Shown: positions 17,017 to 24,782 of the stretch, piece by piece | Numbering within the stretch: position 1 is the first letter of the stretch | How the letters are laid out: every line of letters starts with the position of its first letter | From: Desulfobacca sp. | GTDB lineage: Bacteria > Desulfobacterota > Desulfobaccia > Desulfobaccales > Desulfobaccaceae | Direction of reading: 5' to 3' | Assembly: GCA_020725545.1 (NCBI GenBank) | Contig: DYEV01000006.1 | Location: 1-41,460 of the forward strand | Length of the DNA: 41,460 nt | The notes under the pieces: model-generated | Told to the model about the DNA's origin: nothing | The model's database searches: none | Seen by the model: the letters and a program-made list of their open reading frames with translations, nothing else | Program-made: the position numbers and the translations under genes

Positions 17017-18168
17017 TTATGGACCGTGCTGGACTGGGGTGGGGGTCACCAATTGCCCCGGCAGAACATTTTGCAAGCCTTCCACCACGACCAATTCACC
17101 TGCCTGTAATCCCGCCTTGACGATGAAGGCATCCTGGAGCCGCTCGCCGAGGGTCACGGTTCTGGGAGTTGCCCTCTTATCGGGTCCTACTACCAGGACC
17201 GACTCCACCTCCTGGAGGCGCTGCACCGCCCGCTGGGGGATGAGCAGGGCACCGGCACGCTCTTCCACAGGGAAGCGGATCCGGCCAAACATACCTGGTT
17301 TCAGGATATTTTCGGGGTTGGGGAAATCCACAAAGATGCGCAACGTGCCAGTGGTCAGATCCAAGGTCCGGTCCACAAAGCTGAGCCGGCCTTTGAAGGG
17401 GTAGCCAGAGCCATCCGCCAGGATGAGCTCAAAAATCGCCTCCCGTCCCGAGGCGGCGGGACTCCGGATACCAGGAAACCTCTGGGTCATCTGCAGATAG
17501 TCGCCTTCGCTGATGGCGAAGACGGCCCGCATGGGTTCCCAGGAGGAGATGGTGGTGAGGAGGGTTCGGTCCCGGGCCACCAGGTTGCCCACGGTCACTT
17601 CCTCCCGGCCGATGATACCGTTGATGGGAGAGCGGATTTCGGTAAATTTCAGGTCCAGTTCGGCTCTGGCAATGGCCGCCTTGGCCTTGGCAATGGAGGC
17701 GGTGCTGAATTCGGCCTCAGACTCGGCCCGGTCCAGGTCCTGTTTGGGTGCGGCTTTCGCTGCCACTAAGGGGCGCAGACGCTCCACATCTTTCTTAGCC
17801 CGGCCATAGGCCGCCTGGGCTTGGGCCAACTGACCTCTGGTGTCTTGCTGCGCGGCTTTGTAGGGCCGTTGATCAATGACAAAAAGCAGCTGTCCGGCCT
17901 TAACCTGACTACCCTCTTGGAAGAGTACTTTCTCCAGGAACCCTTCCACCCGGGATCGGACTTCCACGGTCTCCCGGGCCTCGAGGCGGGCGGCGTGCTC
18001 CCGAAAAATGGTGACGTTTTCCTGCCGCACCGGCGCCACCACCACCGGTGGTGGCGGGGGCCCGCTGGTGGTTTTTTTCTCTCGGGGGCGCTCACAGCCA
18101 CCCAGGAGGGCGAGAAGGACGAGGTTCCCGAGCAACCACCTCTGCCAGTTCCAGACGGTTTTTCTCAT
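17017..18168 (-). CDS. RND efflux periplasmic adaptor (membrane fusion protein)
   Basis: 383 residues, AcrA/MexA type. It bridges inner-membrane pump and outer-membrane channel. The N-terminus ends in lipobox LALLGGC (acylated C25 predicted). It is followed by a proline-rich linker, a barrel-sandwich half motif (EVRSRVEGFLEKVLFQEGSQ), a coiled-coil hairpin (about residues 110-175), the second lipoyl half (LDLKFTEIRSPINGIIG), and beta-barrel and membrane-proximal domains. The start has AGGAAA upstream. This gene looks intact although the pump and channel genes downstream are wrecked, so it is probably an orphan unless it serves another pump. Confidence 0.9.
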   Translation of the reverse strand: MRKTVWNWQRWLLGNLVLLALLGGCERPREKKTTSGPPPPPVVVAPVRQENVTIFREHAARLEARETVEVRSRVEGFLEKVLFQEGSQVKAGQLLFVIDQRPYKAAQQDTRGQLAQAQAAYGRAKKDVERLRPLVAAKAAPKQDLDRAESEAEFSTASIAKAKAAIARAELDLKFTEIRSPINGIIGREEVTVGNLVARDRTLLTTISSWEPMRAVFAISEGDYLQMTQRFPGIRSPAASGREAIFELILADGSGYPFKGRLSFVDRTLDLTTGTLRIFVDFPNPENILKPGMFGRIRFPVEERAGALLIPQRAVQRLQEVESVLVVGPDKRATPRTVTLGERLQDAFIVKAGLQAGELVVVEGLQNVLPGQLVTPTPVQHGP

Positions 18169-18289
18169 TATGGTTTCCTGAAAAGGTTGGCGTTTCCAGC
18201 CAGATTACAAAAATGGATGCGAGTTCATGGTTAGGGCTTGCCTGATGTGGTTACTCGCCGGCTGCCCCGCCTCGGCCGGGCATATTGTT

Positions 18290-18371
18290 GCAAAAGTGCT
18301 TTTGGGAGAGGGGGCCAGGGGGCTCAGCCCTCCCCCAACCCTTTTGCGGCCTTTTGGCTGTGCCAAAAGGC
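18290..18371. repeat. double inverted repeat (REP/terminator-like)
   Basis: The first unit has outer arms GCAAAAG (18290-18296) and CTTTTGC (18341-18347), and inner arms TTGGGAGAGGG (18302-18312) and CCCTCCCCCAA (18328-18338, one mismatch). Immediately after is a perfect 10-bp hairpin, GCCTTTTGGC (18349-18358) and GCCAAAAGGC (18362-18371), with a 3-base loop. No T run follows, so a plain terminator is less likely. It lies in the 447-base gap between the divergent adaptor and AcsE-like genes, which otherwise shows no gene. Confidence 0.6.
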
Positions 18372-18615
18372 TAAAGCTTGCACTGACGCCTGCCGTTATT
18401 CTCTGCCCCATTCCCCAAGATTACTGCTGAGCATTTTTTAAGGGGATACTTTACCTGCTAAACCTTCTTATGCCAGGTATCTTTCTCGTTAAGGAAGCAT
18501 AACTTGTTTGGCAAACTTCAGCTTTGCCCTTGATGAGGGCCATTTTTGGCAACAGACCTGATTCTGTTGTCAATGAGCGGCTGCCATGATAAGGTATGCT
18601 TACGAAGAGGAATAA

Positions 18616-19407
18616 GTGGGGAGGGTGGCGCCGAGTTGTAAGATGCTGATTGCTGCCGATAATATTCACGCCCTTAATCCGGTGGTGGCCGCGGCCTTGC
18701 GGGAACTGGCCAAAAAGCCCATCCAGGAGCTGGTACGCCGGTTGGATCAGGCCGGCGTGGATCTCATTGATCTGAATCCCGGGTATCTCACGCCCCAGCA
18801 GGAAGACCGCATGGCCTTCCTGGTGGAGGCGGTGCAGGAGGTGAGCACCACCCGCCTCATTCTGGACAGCCCCAAGGCCCGGGTGTTGGCCAAGGGGTTG
18901 GCGGTCTGTCAGCAGGCGCCCATCCTCAATGCCCTCACTCTGGAACCGGCAAAACTGGCGGAACTGCTGCCGCTGGCAGCGCAGGCCCAAACCGATCTGG
19001 TGCTGCTGCTGTTGGATGAGCGGTCCATGCCGGCTCCCACCCTGGAAGAAAAATTAACCTTGGCCGGCCGCCTCCGGGAAGAGGCAATAGCCGCCGGTAT
19101 CACCGATGATCGTCTGATTTTTGATCCCGTGCTGCCCAACCTCAGTTGGCCGGATGCCTATTACCAGACCAGTGCGGATGTCAAGACCATCCGCCTGCTG
19201 GCCTCGGGGGCGGTCTTTGGTGAACCGGCCCGGACCATGATCGGCCTGTCCAATCTGCGCAGCGGCCAACGCCAGTTGTACCCCTTGGACCTGGAGGCCA
19301 CCTGCCTGGGGCTGCTGGCCGGGGCCGGCGTTGAGATAGTGTTGCTGGACATCTTCCAGCCCGATTTGCTGGCCCACATCCACCGGGTGCAGCAATTGCT
19401 GCGGTAG
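18616..19407 (+). CDS. pterin-binding methyltransferase-like protein (AcsE/MtrH-type)
   Basis: 263 residues. The start MLIAADNIHALNPVV and the blocks DLIDLNPGYL, TRLILDSP, LIFDPVLPN and TMIGLSNLRSG follow the TIM-barrel plan of the methyltetrahydrofolate:corrinoid/iron-sulfur protein methyltransferase and dihydropteroate synthase superfamily. In acetyl-CoA pathway organisms AcsE moves a methyl group between tetrahydrofolate and a corrinoid protein; a similar role is inferred. GTG at 18616 has AGAGG 5 bases ahead. ATG at 18643 would match the usual family N-terminus better but has no close ribosome site. No CODH/ACS gene is adjacent. Confidence 0.75.
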   Translation: MGRVAPSCKMLIAADNIHALNPVVAAALRELAKKPIQELVRRLDQAGVDLIDLNPGYLTPQQEDRMAFLVEAVQEVSTTRLILDSPKARVLAKGLAVCQQAPILNALTLEPAKLAELLPLAAQAQTDLVLLLLDERSMPAPTLEEKLTLAGRLREEAIAAGITDDRLIFDPVLPNLSWPDAYYQTSADVKTIRLLASGAVFGEPARTMIGLSNLRSGQRQLYPLDLEATCLGLLAGAGVEIVLLDIFQPDLLAHIHRVQQLLR

Positions 19408-19419
19408 GGAGACAAGATC

Positions 19420-19521
19420 ATGGGTCGTGAGACGAAACCATTCCCAGCCAAGCCCCGAGCGTCAGCGAGGGGGTCAATAGCCAAGCGGCAAAAGAACGGC
19501 AGCCGGGAACCGAAAAAATAA
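19420..19521 (+). CDS. possible 33-residue basic peptide
   Basis: ATG at 19420 with GGGAG 8-9 bases upstream opens a 33-codon frame ending at TAA 19519-19521. The peptide is rich in Lys, Arg, Pro and Ala (starts MGRETKPFPAKPRASARG). It resembles no family I know. It sits 12 bases after the AcsE-like gene in a 192-base gap before the nitroreductase. It may be chance. Confidence 0.2.
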   Translation: MGRETKPFPAKPRASARGSIAKRQKNGSREPKK

Positions 19522-19599
19522 TTTAACAGGAAAAAACTGACCGCTGACCACTAACAACCCTGTGGCTTAGTTGTAGCCATCACGCCGAGGAGGAAGGCT

Positions 19600-20169
19600 A
19601 TGGATCTGTACAACGCCATCAAGAACCGGCGCAGCCATCGCTTTTATAAGCCTGAGCCTGTGCCCCGGGCAGTCCTGGAGAGGATCGTGGAGGCCGCGTT
19701 GTGGGCGCCGTCGGGGACCAATCAGCAGCCTTGGGACCTGACGATCTTGACGGGCCAGCCCCGGGATGAGTTTGTGACCATCGCTTCCCAGGCCATCGAG
19801 GCACTGGAGCCGCGCCTCCGGCAGCTTTTTGACGAACAGCGGGTGGCTTTAGTCAGTCAATTCTTTAAAAATCTGGGGGGGGCGCCGGTGGTCATTGCGG
19901 TGACGGTCTGGAAAGATCCCGATCCTTTCGGCCAAGAGGCCCATATCCAAAGCGGCGCGGCCCTGATGCAGAACCTGTTGTTGGCTGCCGAAGCCGAGGG
20001 CTTGGGCACCTGTTGGATGACCGGCATCAAGAGCCGGGAAAAAGAATTGCTGGCCTATCTGGGTCTGCCGGACCGACATCTGCTGGCCATTACGCCGGTG
20101 GGCTACTCGGCTAAAACCCCGCCGGTGGTGCCCCGCAAAGAGCGGCCGGTGCGCTGGTTGGGCTTCTAA
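19600..20169 (+). CDS. nitroreductase-family FMN oxidoreductase
   Basis: 189 residues, flavin-dependent NAD(P)H oxidoreductase fold. The N-terminal NRRSHRFYKPEPV and LWAPSGTNQQPWDL are the FMN phosphate and ring-binding signatures, and EAEGLGTCWMTG is the usual C-terminal FMN-contact loop. The substrate is not predictable (nitroaromatics, quinones or flavins). The ATG is preceded by GAGGAGGAA. Only 25 bases separate it from tyrS, so the two are likely co-transcribed. Confidence 0.88.
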   Translation: MDLYNAIKNRRSHRFYKPEPVPRAVLERIVEAALWAPSGTNQQPWDLTILTGQPRDEFVTIASQAIEALEPRLRQLFDEQRVALVSQFFKNLGGAPVVIAVTVWKDPDPFGQEAHIQSGAALMQNLLLAAEAEGLGTCWMTGIKSREKELLAYLGLPDRHLLAITPVGYSAKTPPVVPRKERPVRWLGF

Positions 20170-20194
20170 GAGGTAAAAGGAGAATATTCTTATT

Positions 20195-21403
20195 ATGACT
20201 GTTGCAGAACAGCTCGCTTTGATCCGCCGGGGCGCCGTGGAAATACTCCTGGAAGAGGAGCTGGCCGCCAAGATCAAGCGTTCTTTGGAAACCGGCCAAC
20301 CCCTGCGCATCAAGGCGGGGTTTGACCCCACCGCCCCGGACTTGCATCTGGGCCATACGGTTTTAATTCAGAAACTAAAGCATTTTCAGGACTTGGGTCA
20401 TCAGGTGATTTTCCTCATCGGCGATTTCACCGGCATGATCGGCGATCCCACCGGCAAAAGCGAAACCCGCAAGGCGCTGACCGAAGCCGAGGTAGCCGAG
20501 AACGCCAGGACCTACGAACGGCAGATCTTTAAAATCCTTGACCCCGAAAGGACCAGCGTCGATTTCAACAGCCGGTGGCTGAAGCCCATGACCGCCCAGG
20601 AACTCATCGAACTGGCGGCCAAACATACGGTGGCCCGCATGTTGGAACGGGAGGATTTTCATCAGCGTTTCGTTAACCACGCCCCCATCAGCATCCATGA
20701 ATTCCTCTATCCTTTGATACAGGGGTATGATTCGGTGGCCTTGCGGGCTGACGTGGAGTTGGGCGGCACCGACCAGAAGTTCAATCTCCTGGTGGGCCGG
20801 GAGCTGCAGCGGGAGTACGGCCAAGAGCCCCAGGTGGTGCTTACCATGCCTCTGTTGGAGGGGCTGGACGGCGTCAATAAGATGAGCAAATCTTTGGGCA
20901 ATTACGTGGGGATCGACGAGCCGCCCCAGGAGATGTTCGGGAAGATCATGTCCATCTCCGATGAGCTCATGCTCCGGTATTATGAACTGCTCAGCGACCT
21001 GTCGGTGGCGGAGCTGGAAAGCCTGAAAAGCGATCTGGCCAGCGGGGTCCTCCATCCGCGTTCCGCCAAAGAGAATCTGGCCAAAGAGATCGTGGCCCGC
21101 TACCACAGTCCGGCGGCGGCCGAGGAGGCGGCCAGGCAATTTGCCGCCATCTTCCGGGAAGGGGCCCTGCCCGAGGAGATTGAGGAAGTGCATCTAACGA
21201 TAAGCGAAGCGGCTGTTTGGCTTCCCAAAGTCCTGCAGCAGGCCGGCCTGACCGGCAGCACTTCCGAGGGGCGGCGCCTGATCCAGCAAGGCGGCGTCCA
21301 GGTGGACGGGGTCAAGGTGAGTGATGTGGACCTGGCCTTGGCCGCCGGTAAGGATTATCTGCTGCGGGTGGGGAAGCGCAAGTTCAAGCGGGTCCATCTG
21401 TAA
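20195..21403 (+). CDS. tyrS: tyrosyl-tRNA synthetase
   Basis: 402 residues, class I synthetase charging tRNA-Tyr in the cytoplasm. It has the HIGH motif as HLGH at residues 51-54, tyrosine pocket residues around [12 protein letters not shown], the KMSKS loop at residues 229-233, and a C-terminal S4 RNA-binding domain ([19 protein letters not shown]). The HLGH form and length place it in the TyrZ-like branch. AAAGGAG lies 12 bases upstream of the ATG. No T-box or other leader structure was recognised in front of it. Confidence 0.97.
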   Translation: MTVAEQLALIRRGAVEILLEEELAAKIKRSLETGQPLRIKAGFDPTAPDLHLGHTVLIQKLKHFQDLGHQVIFLIGDFTGMIGDPTGKSETRKALTEAEVAENARTYERQIFKILDPERTSVDFNSRWLKPMTAQELIELAAKHTVARMLEREDFHQRFVNHAPISIHEFLYPLIQGYDSVALRADVELGGTDQKFNLLVGRELQREYGQEPQVVLTMPLLEGLDGVNKMSKSLGNYVGIDEPPQEMFGKIMSISDELMLRYYELLSDLSVAELESLKSDLASGVLHPRSAKENLAKEIVARYHSPAAAEEAARQFAAIFREGALPEEIEEVHLTISEAAVWLPKVLQQAGLTGSTSEGRRLIQQGGVQVDGVKVSDVDLALAAGKDYLLRVGKRKFKRVHL

Positions 21404-21615
21404 GCCGATTTAGCCTCTCAAGAGACCGATTTCCATTGCCCGGCCGCCGGAAAGTAGTTAAAATAGACCATATAACGAATGCATCTGCTCCGTTCTCTGA
21501 TGATCCCGTAATGTTCTATGGCGTATTTATTATCATACCAGCGACGGCTATTTTTATGTAGTAAGCCCATTGTTAGGAAGGATCTTACGAGTTCATCACC
21601 GCAAAAGGAGTGTTT
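21404..21615. other. intergenic region after tyrS
   Basis: 212 bases, more AT-rich than the flanking genes in its central part. I see no hairpin with a T run and no clear promoter. Confidence 0.4.
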
Positions 21616-22659
21616 ATGAAACTGAGGAAAAACGGTGTGATAGCCTGTCTTGGGCTGTTGTGCACCGCCTTCTGGCTGGTCATGGTGACCGTGGATTTGG
21701 CAGAGGCCCGTGCCGGGGGTGGCCGGTCCAGCGGCTTCCGGGGGTCCCGGTCCTCGGCGCCGCCCCGGCAGATGACCACGCCACCGGCCTATAAACCAAC
21801 ACCGGCACCAACTCCGGCCCCCGTTACTCCCGGTCAGCAGCAACCCCGGCCGGGCATGGCCACCCCTACCGGACCGACGCCCGCCCCGGCCTCCTCGGGT
21901 TGGGGCACCTTTGGCCGTGGCTTGGCCGGCGGTCTGGCCGGCGGCCTTATCGGCGGCATGATCGGCAACATGTTGTTCGGCGGCAGTCACGGGGCTGGGG
22001 CGGCGGCGACACCGGCGGCTGGCGGCAGCGGCTGCGCCAATTTTGGCCTCTTCGACCTTATCCTCGTCGGCGGGCTATTGTATGTAGGCTACCGCCTGCT
22101 GAACCGCCGTCGGCAGGAAGGCCTGCAGGCGGCCCAAGCCGGGGGTGCGCCGGTGAGTATTCCTGCCTCCTGGCAGGAAGCTCCGCCAGCGGCTCTGTCA
22201 GCGCAAGAATTGGCCAACGAACTGGAAGCTATCCGGCGCACGGATCCAGCTTTTGACGAGGCTGCCTTTAAGGATTGGGCCCAGGACGTCTTTTTCAAAC
22301 TCCAGGGCGCCTGGATGCGCCAGGATGCTTCTCTCATCAGGGATCTGGTCACCCCCGAGCTCTATGAGATTTTGGACCATGATCTCCAGGACCTGAAGGC
22401 GCAGGGCAAGATCAATAAATTGGAGAATATTGCCGTCCGGCTGGTGGAGATCACCGAAGCCTGGCAGGAGCAGGGTCTGGACTACATCACGGTGGGCTTT
22501 TTTGCCAACCTCCTGGATTACACCGTGGACGCCAAGACCAACGCAGTGCTGGCCGGGAGCAACACCGAACCGGTGAAGTTCGAGGAATACTGGACCTTTG
22601 TCCGTCCCAGCGGCAGCGGTCCCTGGAAGCTTTCGGCCATTACCCAACCGGAGGGTTAA
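21616..22659 (+). CDS. Tim44-like domain membrane protein
   Basis: 347 residues. A signal-anchor or signal peptide (LRKNGVIACLGLLCTAFWLV) is followed by a low-complexity Gly/Ser/Pro/Thr-rich region. Next come a Gly-rich hydrophobic segment (GGLAGGLIGGMIGNMLFGG), a second membrane helix (LFDLILVGGLLYVGYRLL) and a C-terminal ~150-residue Tim44/calcium-channel-type alpha+beta domain (FKDWAQDVFFKLQGAWMRQD through EEYWTFVR). Such proteins are common in bacteria; their role is unclear. ATG 21616 has AAGGAG 5 bases ahead. It ends at a strong terminator. Confidence 0.8.
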   Translation: MKLRKNGVIACLGLLCTAFWLVMVTVDLAEARAGGGRSSGFRGSRSSAPPRQMTTPPAYKPTPAPTPAPVTPGQQQPRPGMATPTGPTPAPASSGWGTFGRGLAGGLAGGLIGGMIGNMLFGGSHGAGAAATPAAGGSGCANFGLFDLILVGGLLYVGYRLLNRRRQEGLQAAQAGGAPVSIPASWQEAPPAALSAQELANELEAIRRTDPAFDEAAFKDWAQDVFFKLQGAWMRQDASLIRDLVTPELYEILDHDLQDLKAQGKINKLENIAVRLVEITEAWQEQGLDYITVGFFANLLDYTVDAKTNAVLAGSNTEPVKFEEYWTFVRPSGSGPWKLSAITQPEG

Positions 22660-22692
22660 GACCTCCGGATTGAGATATCCCTACCCACGACA

Positions 22693-22721
22693 CCGGGGTC
22701 TGCAGAGGCCCCGGTTTTTTT
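22693..22721 (+). terminator. rho-independent terminator after the Tim44-like gene
   Basis: Arms CCGGGG (22693-22698) and CCCCGG (22709-22714) with a partly pairing loop, followed by seven T. Confidence 0.85.
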
Positions 22722-22761
22722 ATTCGCGCAGATGGTGATCGCGAAAGAATCTCTTGTGAAT

Positions 22762-22789
22762 GGACCGGCGCGGGGATGGCGGCCGGTCC
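22762..22789 (-). terminator. hairpin, possible weak terminator for the minus-strand glycosyltransferase pair
   Basis: Perfect 8-bp arms GGACCGGC (22762-22769) and GCCGGTCC (22782-22789), 15 bases beyond the minus-strand stop at 22804. No T run follows on that strand, so intrinsic termination is doubtful. Confidence 0.35.
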
Positions 22790-22803
22790 CAGGAAAAATA
22801 GGG

Positions 22804-23511
22804 TTATTTTCTGGCAGCTTGGCGGCCCTGGCGATAGAGGCGGGCCAGTGTGTGGGGATTGATCCCAAGGGCAAAGCCCAGAAGCATGAGCTGATTGATG
22901 GCAGTAGTGCGCAGGGGGCCGAGCTGTTGCCAGCGGCGGCCGGAGGTCCGGACGGTTTGGGGCAGGGTAACGATGCGGCCGCGACGGCGGAGGCGGCGAA
23001 CCAGGACCACGTCTTCCATGATGGGGAGATCGGGAAAGCCGCCGATAGTGTGGAAAAGGGCGGCTGACAGGAATAAGCCCTGATCGCCGTAGGGGAGCTG
23101 GAGCCAGTGGGAGCGGCAATTGGCCAGAGTGCTAATGAGGTTGAGGCTCGGCTGCGAACCGGCGATGCTCAGGGAGAAGGCGCCGGCGGCGACGCCGGGG
23201 GTGCGGAGGGCCTGGCGAATAAGGGAAGCATAGTCGGGAGGCGCCACGGTGTCGGCGTGGAGGAAAAAGAGGAGGTTTCCCGAGGCGGCGGCGGCCCCGA
23301 AATTTTGCTGGCGGGCTCGGCCGGGGGAGCAAGAGAGGACGGCGGCGCCGTGGTTCCGGGCCACAGCTGCGGTATGGTCCCGGCTGCCGCCGTCCACCAC
23401 GATGATGTCGACGTTCTGGGCCGGCCTGAGGCTGGCCAAGGTGGCGGCAATATGCCGGGCTTCGTTCAGAGCCGGGATGATGATGGAGATGGTTTCGGGC
23501 AAGGGGCTCAT
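22804..23511 (-). CDS. TIGR04283-type family 2 glycosyltransferase
   Basis: 235 residues, GT-A fold. It has ETISIIIPALNEARHI at the N-terminus, DIIVVDGGSRDHT for the nucleotide-sugar site, FFLHADT in the DXD position, and YGDQGLFLSAALF in the acceptor region. This matches the TIGR04283 proteins annotated in arsenosugar biosynthesis, although most members lie in organisms without proven arsenosugars. It lies 4 bases after its partner TIGR04282 gene, forming a two-gene operon. Confidence 0.85.
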   Translation of the reverse strand: MSPLPETISIIIPALNEARHIAATLASLRPAQNVDIIVVDGGSRDHTAAVARNHGAAVLSCSPGRARQQNFGAAAASGNLLFFLHADTVAPPDYASLIRQALRTPGVAAGAFSLSIAGSQPSLNLISTLANCRSHWLQLPYGDQGLFLSAALFHTIGGFPDLPIMEDVVLVRRLRRRGRIVTLPQTVRTSGRRWQQLGPLRTTAINQLMLLGFALGINPHTLARLYRQGRQAARK

Positions 23512-23515
23512 CGGA

Positions 23516-24133
23516 CTATTGGACCAGCGAGGGGGGCAGGGAGGGTAGATCCTCCGGGCGGTCGATATCCCGGAGGGGCGGCAGGAGGACGGTGTGCAGT
23601 CCTAACTGGTCGGCTCGCTGGAGAGTAAGGGCCAGGACCATCTCGGTGCCCCAGGGAATCTGCTGGAAGAGTGCGGCGTGCCGGTCTTGGAGGCCGATGA
23701 GATAGTAGCCGCCGTCGAGGGCCGGGCCGAGGACCAGGTCGTGGTCCTGCAATCGGGCAAAGGCCTCGAACAGGATGGCCTCGGAGAGGTCGGGGCAATC
23801 GCTGCCGATGATAACTACTGGTTGGCAGTGGGCAGCCAGGGCTTCGGTCAGGGCGGCGAGGAGGCGGGTGCCCAGGTCGCCGTTTGCCTGGGGACGATAA
23901 CAAAGGTGCTGGCCGAACAGACCTTGCATTTGCAGGGTGCTGCCACCGTCATAGTAGACCACCAGGGAAATATCCTGGAGGGCGGCAAAGGCCTGGGCTC
24001 GTTGCAGGGTGTGGGCGGTGAGGCGCCGCATCAGGTCGGCGGCGCCAGCGGGGCCGAGGGCCGGTATGAGCCTGGTCTTTACCTGGCCGGGAGTGGGATA
24101 TCTGGTAAAAATAAGGAGTGTGCCGGTCTGCAT
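23516..24133 (-). CDS. TIGR04282-type (DUF2064) nucleotidyl/glycosyltransferase
   Basis: 205 residues. It has LLIFTRYPTPGQVKTRLIPAL near the N-terminus (the Lys/Arg phosphate-binding loop of CofC/MobA-like nucleotidyltransferases), VVIIGSDCPDL as the metal site, and LGPALDGGYYLIGL. These are hallmarks of DUF2064/TIGR04282. It is regularly paired with TIGR04283 proteins, as here. The exact sugar or nucleotide substrate is unknown. Confidence 0.85.
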   Translation of the reverse strand: MQTGTLLIFTRYPTPGQVKTRLIPALGPAGAADLMRRLTAHTLQRAQAFAALQDISLVVYYDGGSTLQMQGLFGQHLCYRPQANGDLGTRLLAALTEALAAHCQPVVIIGSDCPDLSEAILFEAFARLQDHDLVLGPALDGGYYLIGLQDRHAALFQQIPWGTEMVLALTLQRADQLGLHTVLLPPLRDIDRPEDLPSLPPSLVQ

Positions 24134-24266
24134 GAAAAGACGACTGCCGCGCCTGTGAACTTGATTCTTGGTGTTAAACTGACTACTGTATAAATGTATT
24201 GAGCAGGTATTATCTTATCCTGAGGCTTACGGCCAAAGCACCACAAAAATCAAAGGAGATATGATT

Positions 24267-24446
24267 ATGAGCACCCCGACGACCCCTCAATCCATCTGGA
24301 AGTGCGGCGAATGTGGCTATACTTTGACGGCGCCGATACCACCGAAAGTCTGTCCGCAGTGTAAAAAAGAATGTGAATTTAAAGATGTGGGTTGCTACAC
24401 GCCGGACTGCGGCGGGCCGGGCAATATAGATCCGCGCTTGAAATAA
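24267..24446 (+). CDS. rubredoxin-like small zinc/iron protein with extra C-terminal cysteines
   Basis: 59 residues. Two knuckles, WKCGECGY and KVCPQCKK, form a rubredoxin-type metal site but with a short spacing of about 17 residues between pairs, as in the rubrerythrin tail. A further motif, GCYTPDCGGPGNIDPRL, adds two cysteines; this ending resembles small Fe-S subunits described as benzylsuccinate-synthase-beta-like, from memory. Electron transfer is inferred. ATG 24267 is preferred because GGAG (24255-24258) is 8 bases ahead; the ATG at 24261 is too close. Confidence 0.7.
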   Translation: MSTPTTPQSIWKCGECGYTLTAPIPPKVCPQCKKECEFKDVGCYTPDCGGPGNIDPRLK

Positions 24447-24782
24447 CGGCTTTTTGGCCCGCAGATTGTTGGCAAGGGCCCTGAGGGGGGCCAGGGACCT
24501 CGTCCTCTGCCCCTCCCTTCGCCTCCTCCGCCGAGGGGGCTGGTTTTTCCCTCAACCGAGTGGAAGGCATAGACCTTTCGGTTCGGGCCTCCAGGATATC
24601 GACCTGGAGATCGGCGTTGCTTCTCGTCCAGCAGTGGGTCATGCTCAGCCCCTGGGGAGAGTTTTAAAAAAATTGCTCTCAGTTGGTTGCAAATTGATGG
24701 GTAAGGCTTCATGCCGCCGAGGGAGGCATGCTTTCACAAAGAAAGGCCATGGGGCCTGGAAAGGCACGACAACGGTTGACCT
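24447..24782. other. 336-base gap with GC-rich hairpin material, no gene recognised
   Basis: Includes short self-complementary GC tracts (for example CCCTG/CAGGG around 24480-24497) but no clean terminator with a T run, and no credible coding frame with a ribosome site. Confidence 0.4.

Noticed and set aside
24447-24782. Copy of the 18290-18371 repeat
   Set aside because: Both areas share short words such as GGGGGCCAGGG, but the arms and order do not align, so they cannot be called the same repeat.
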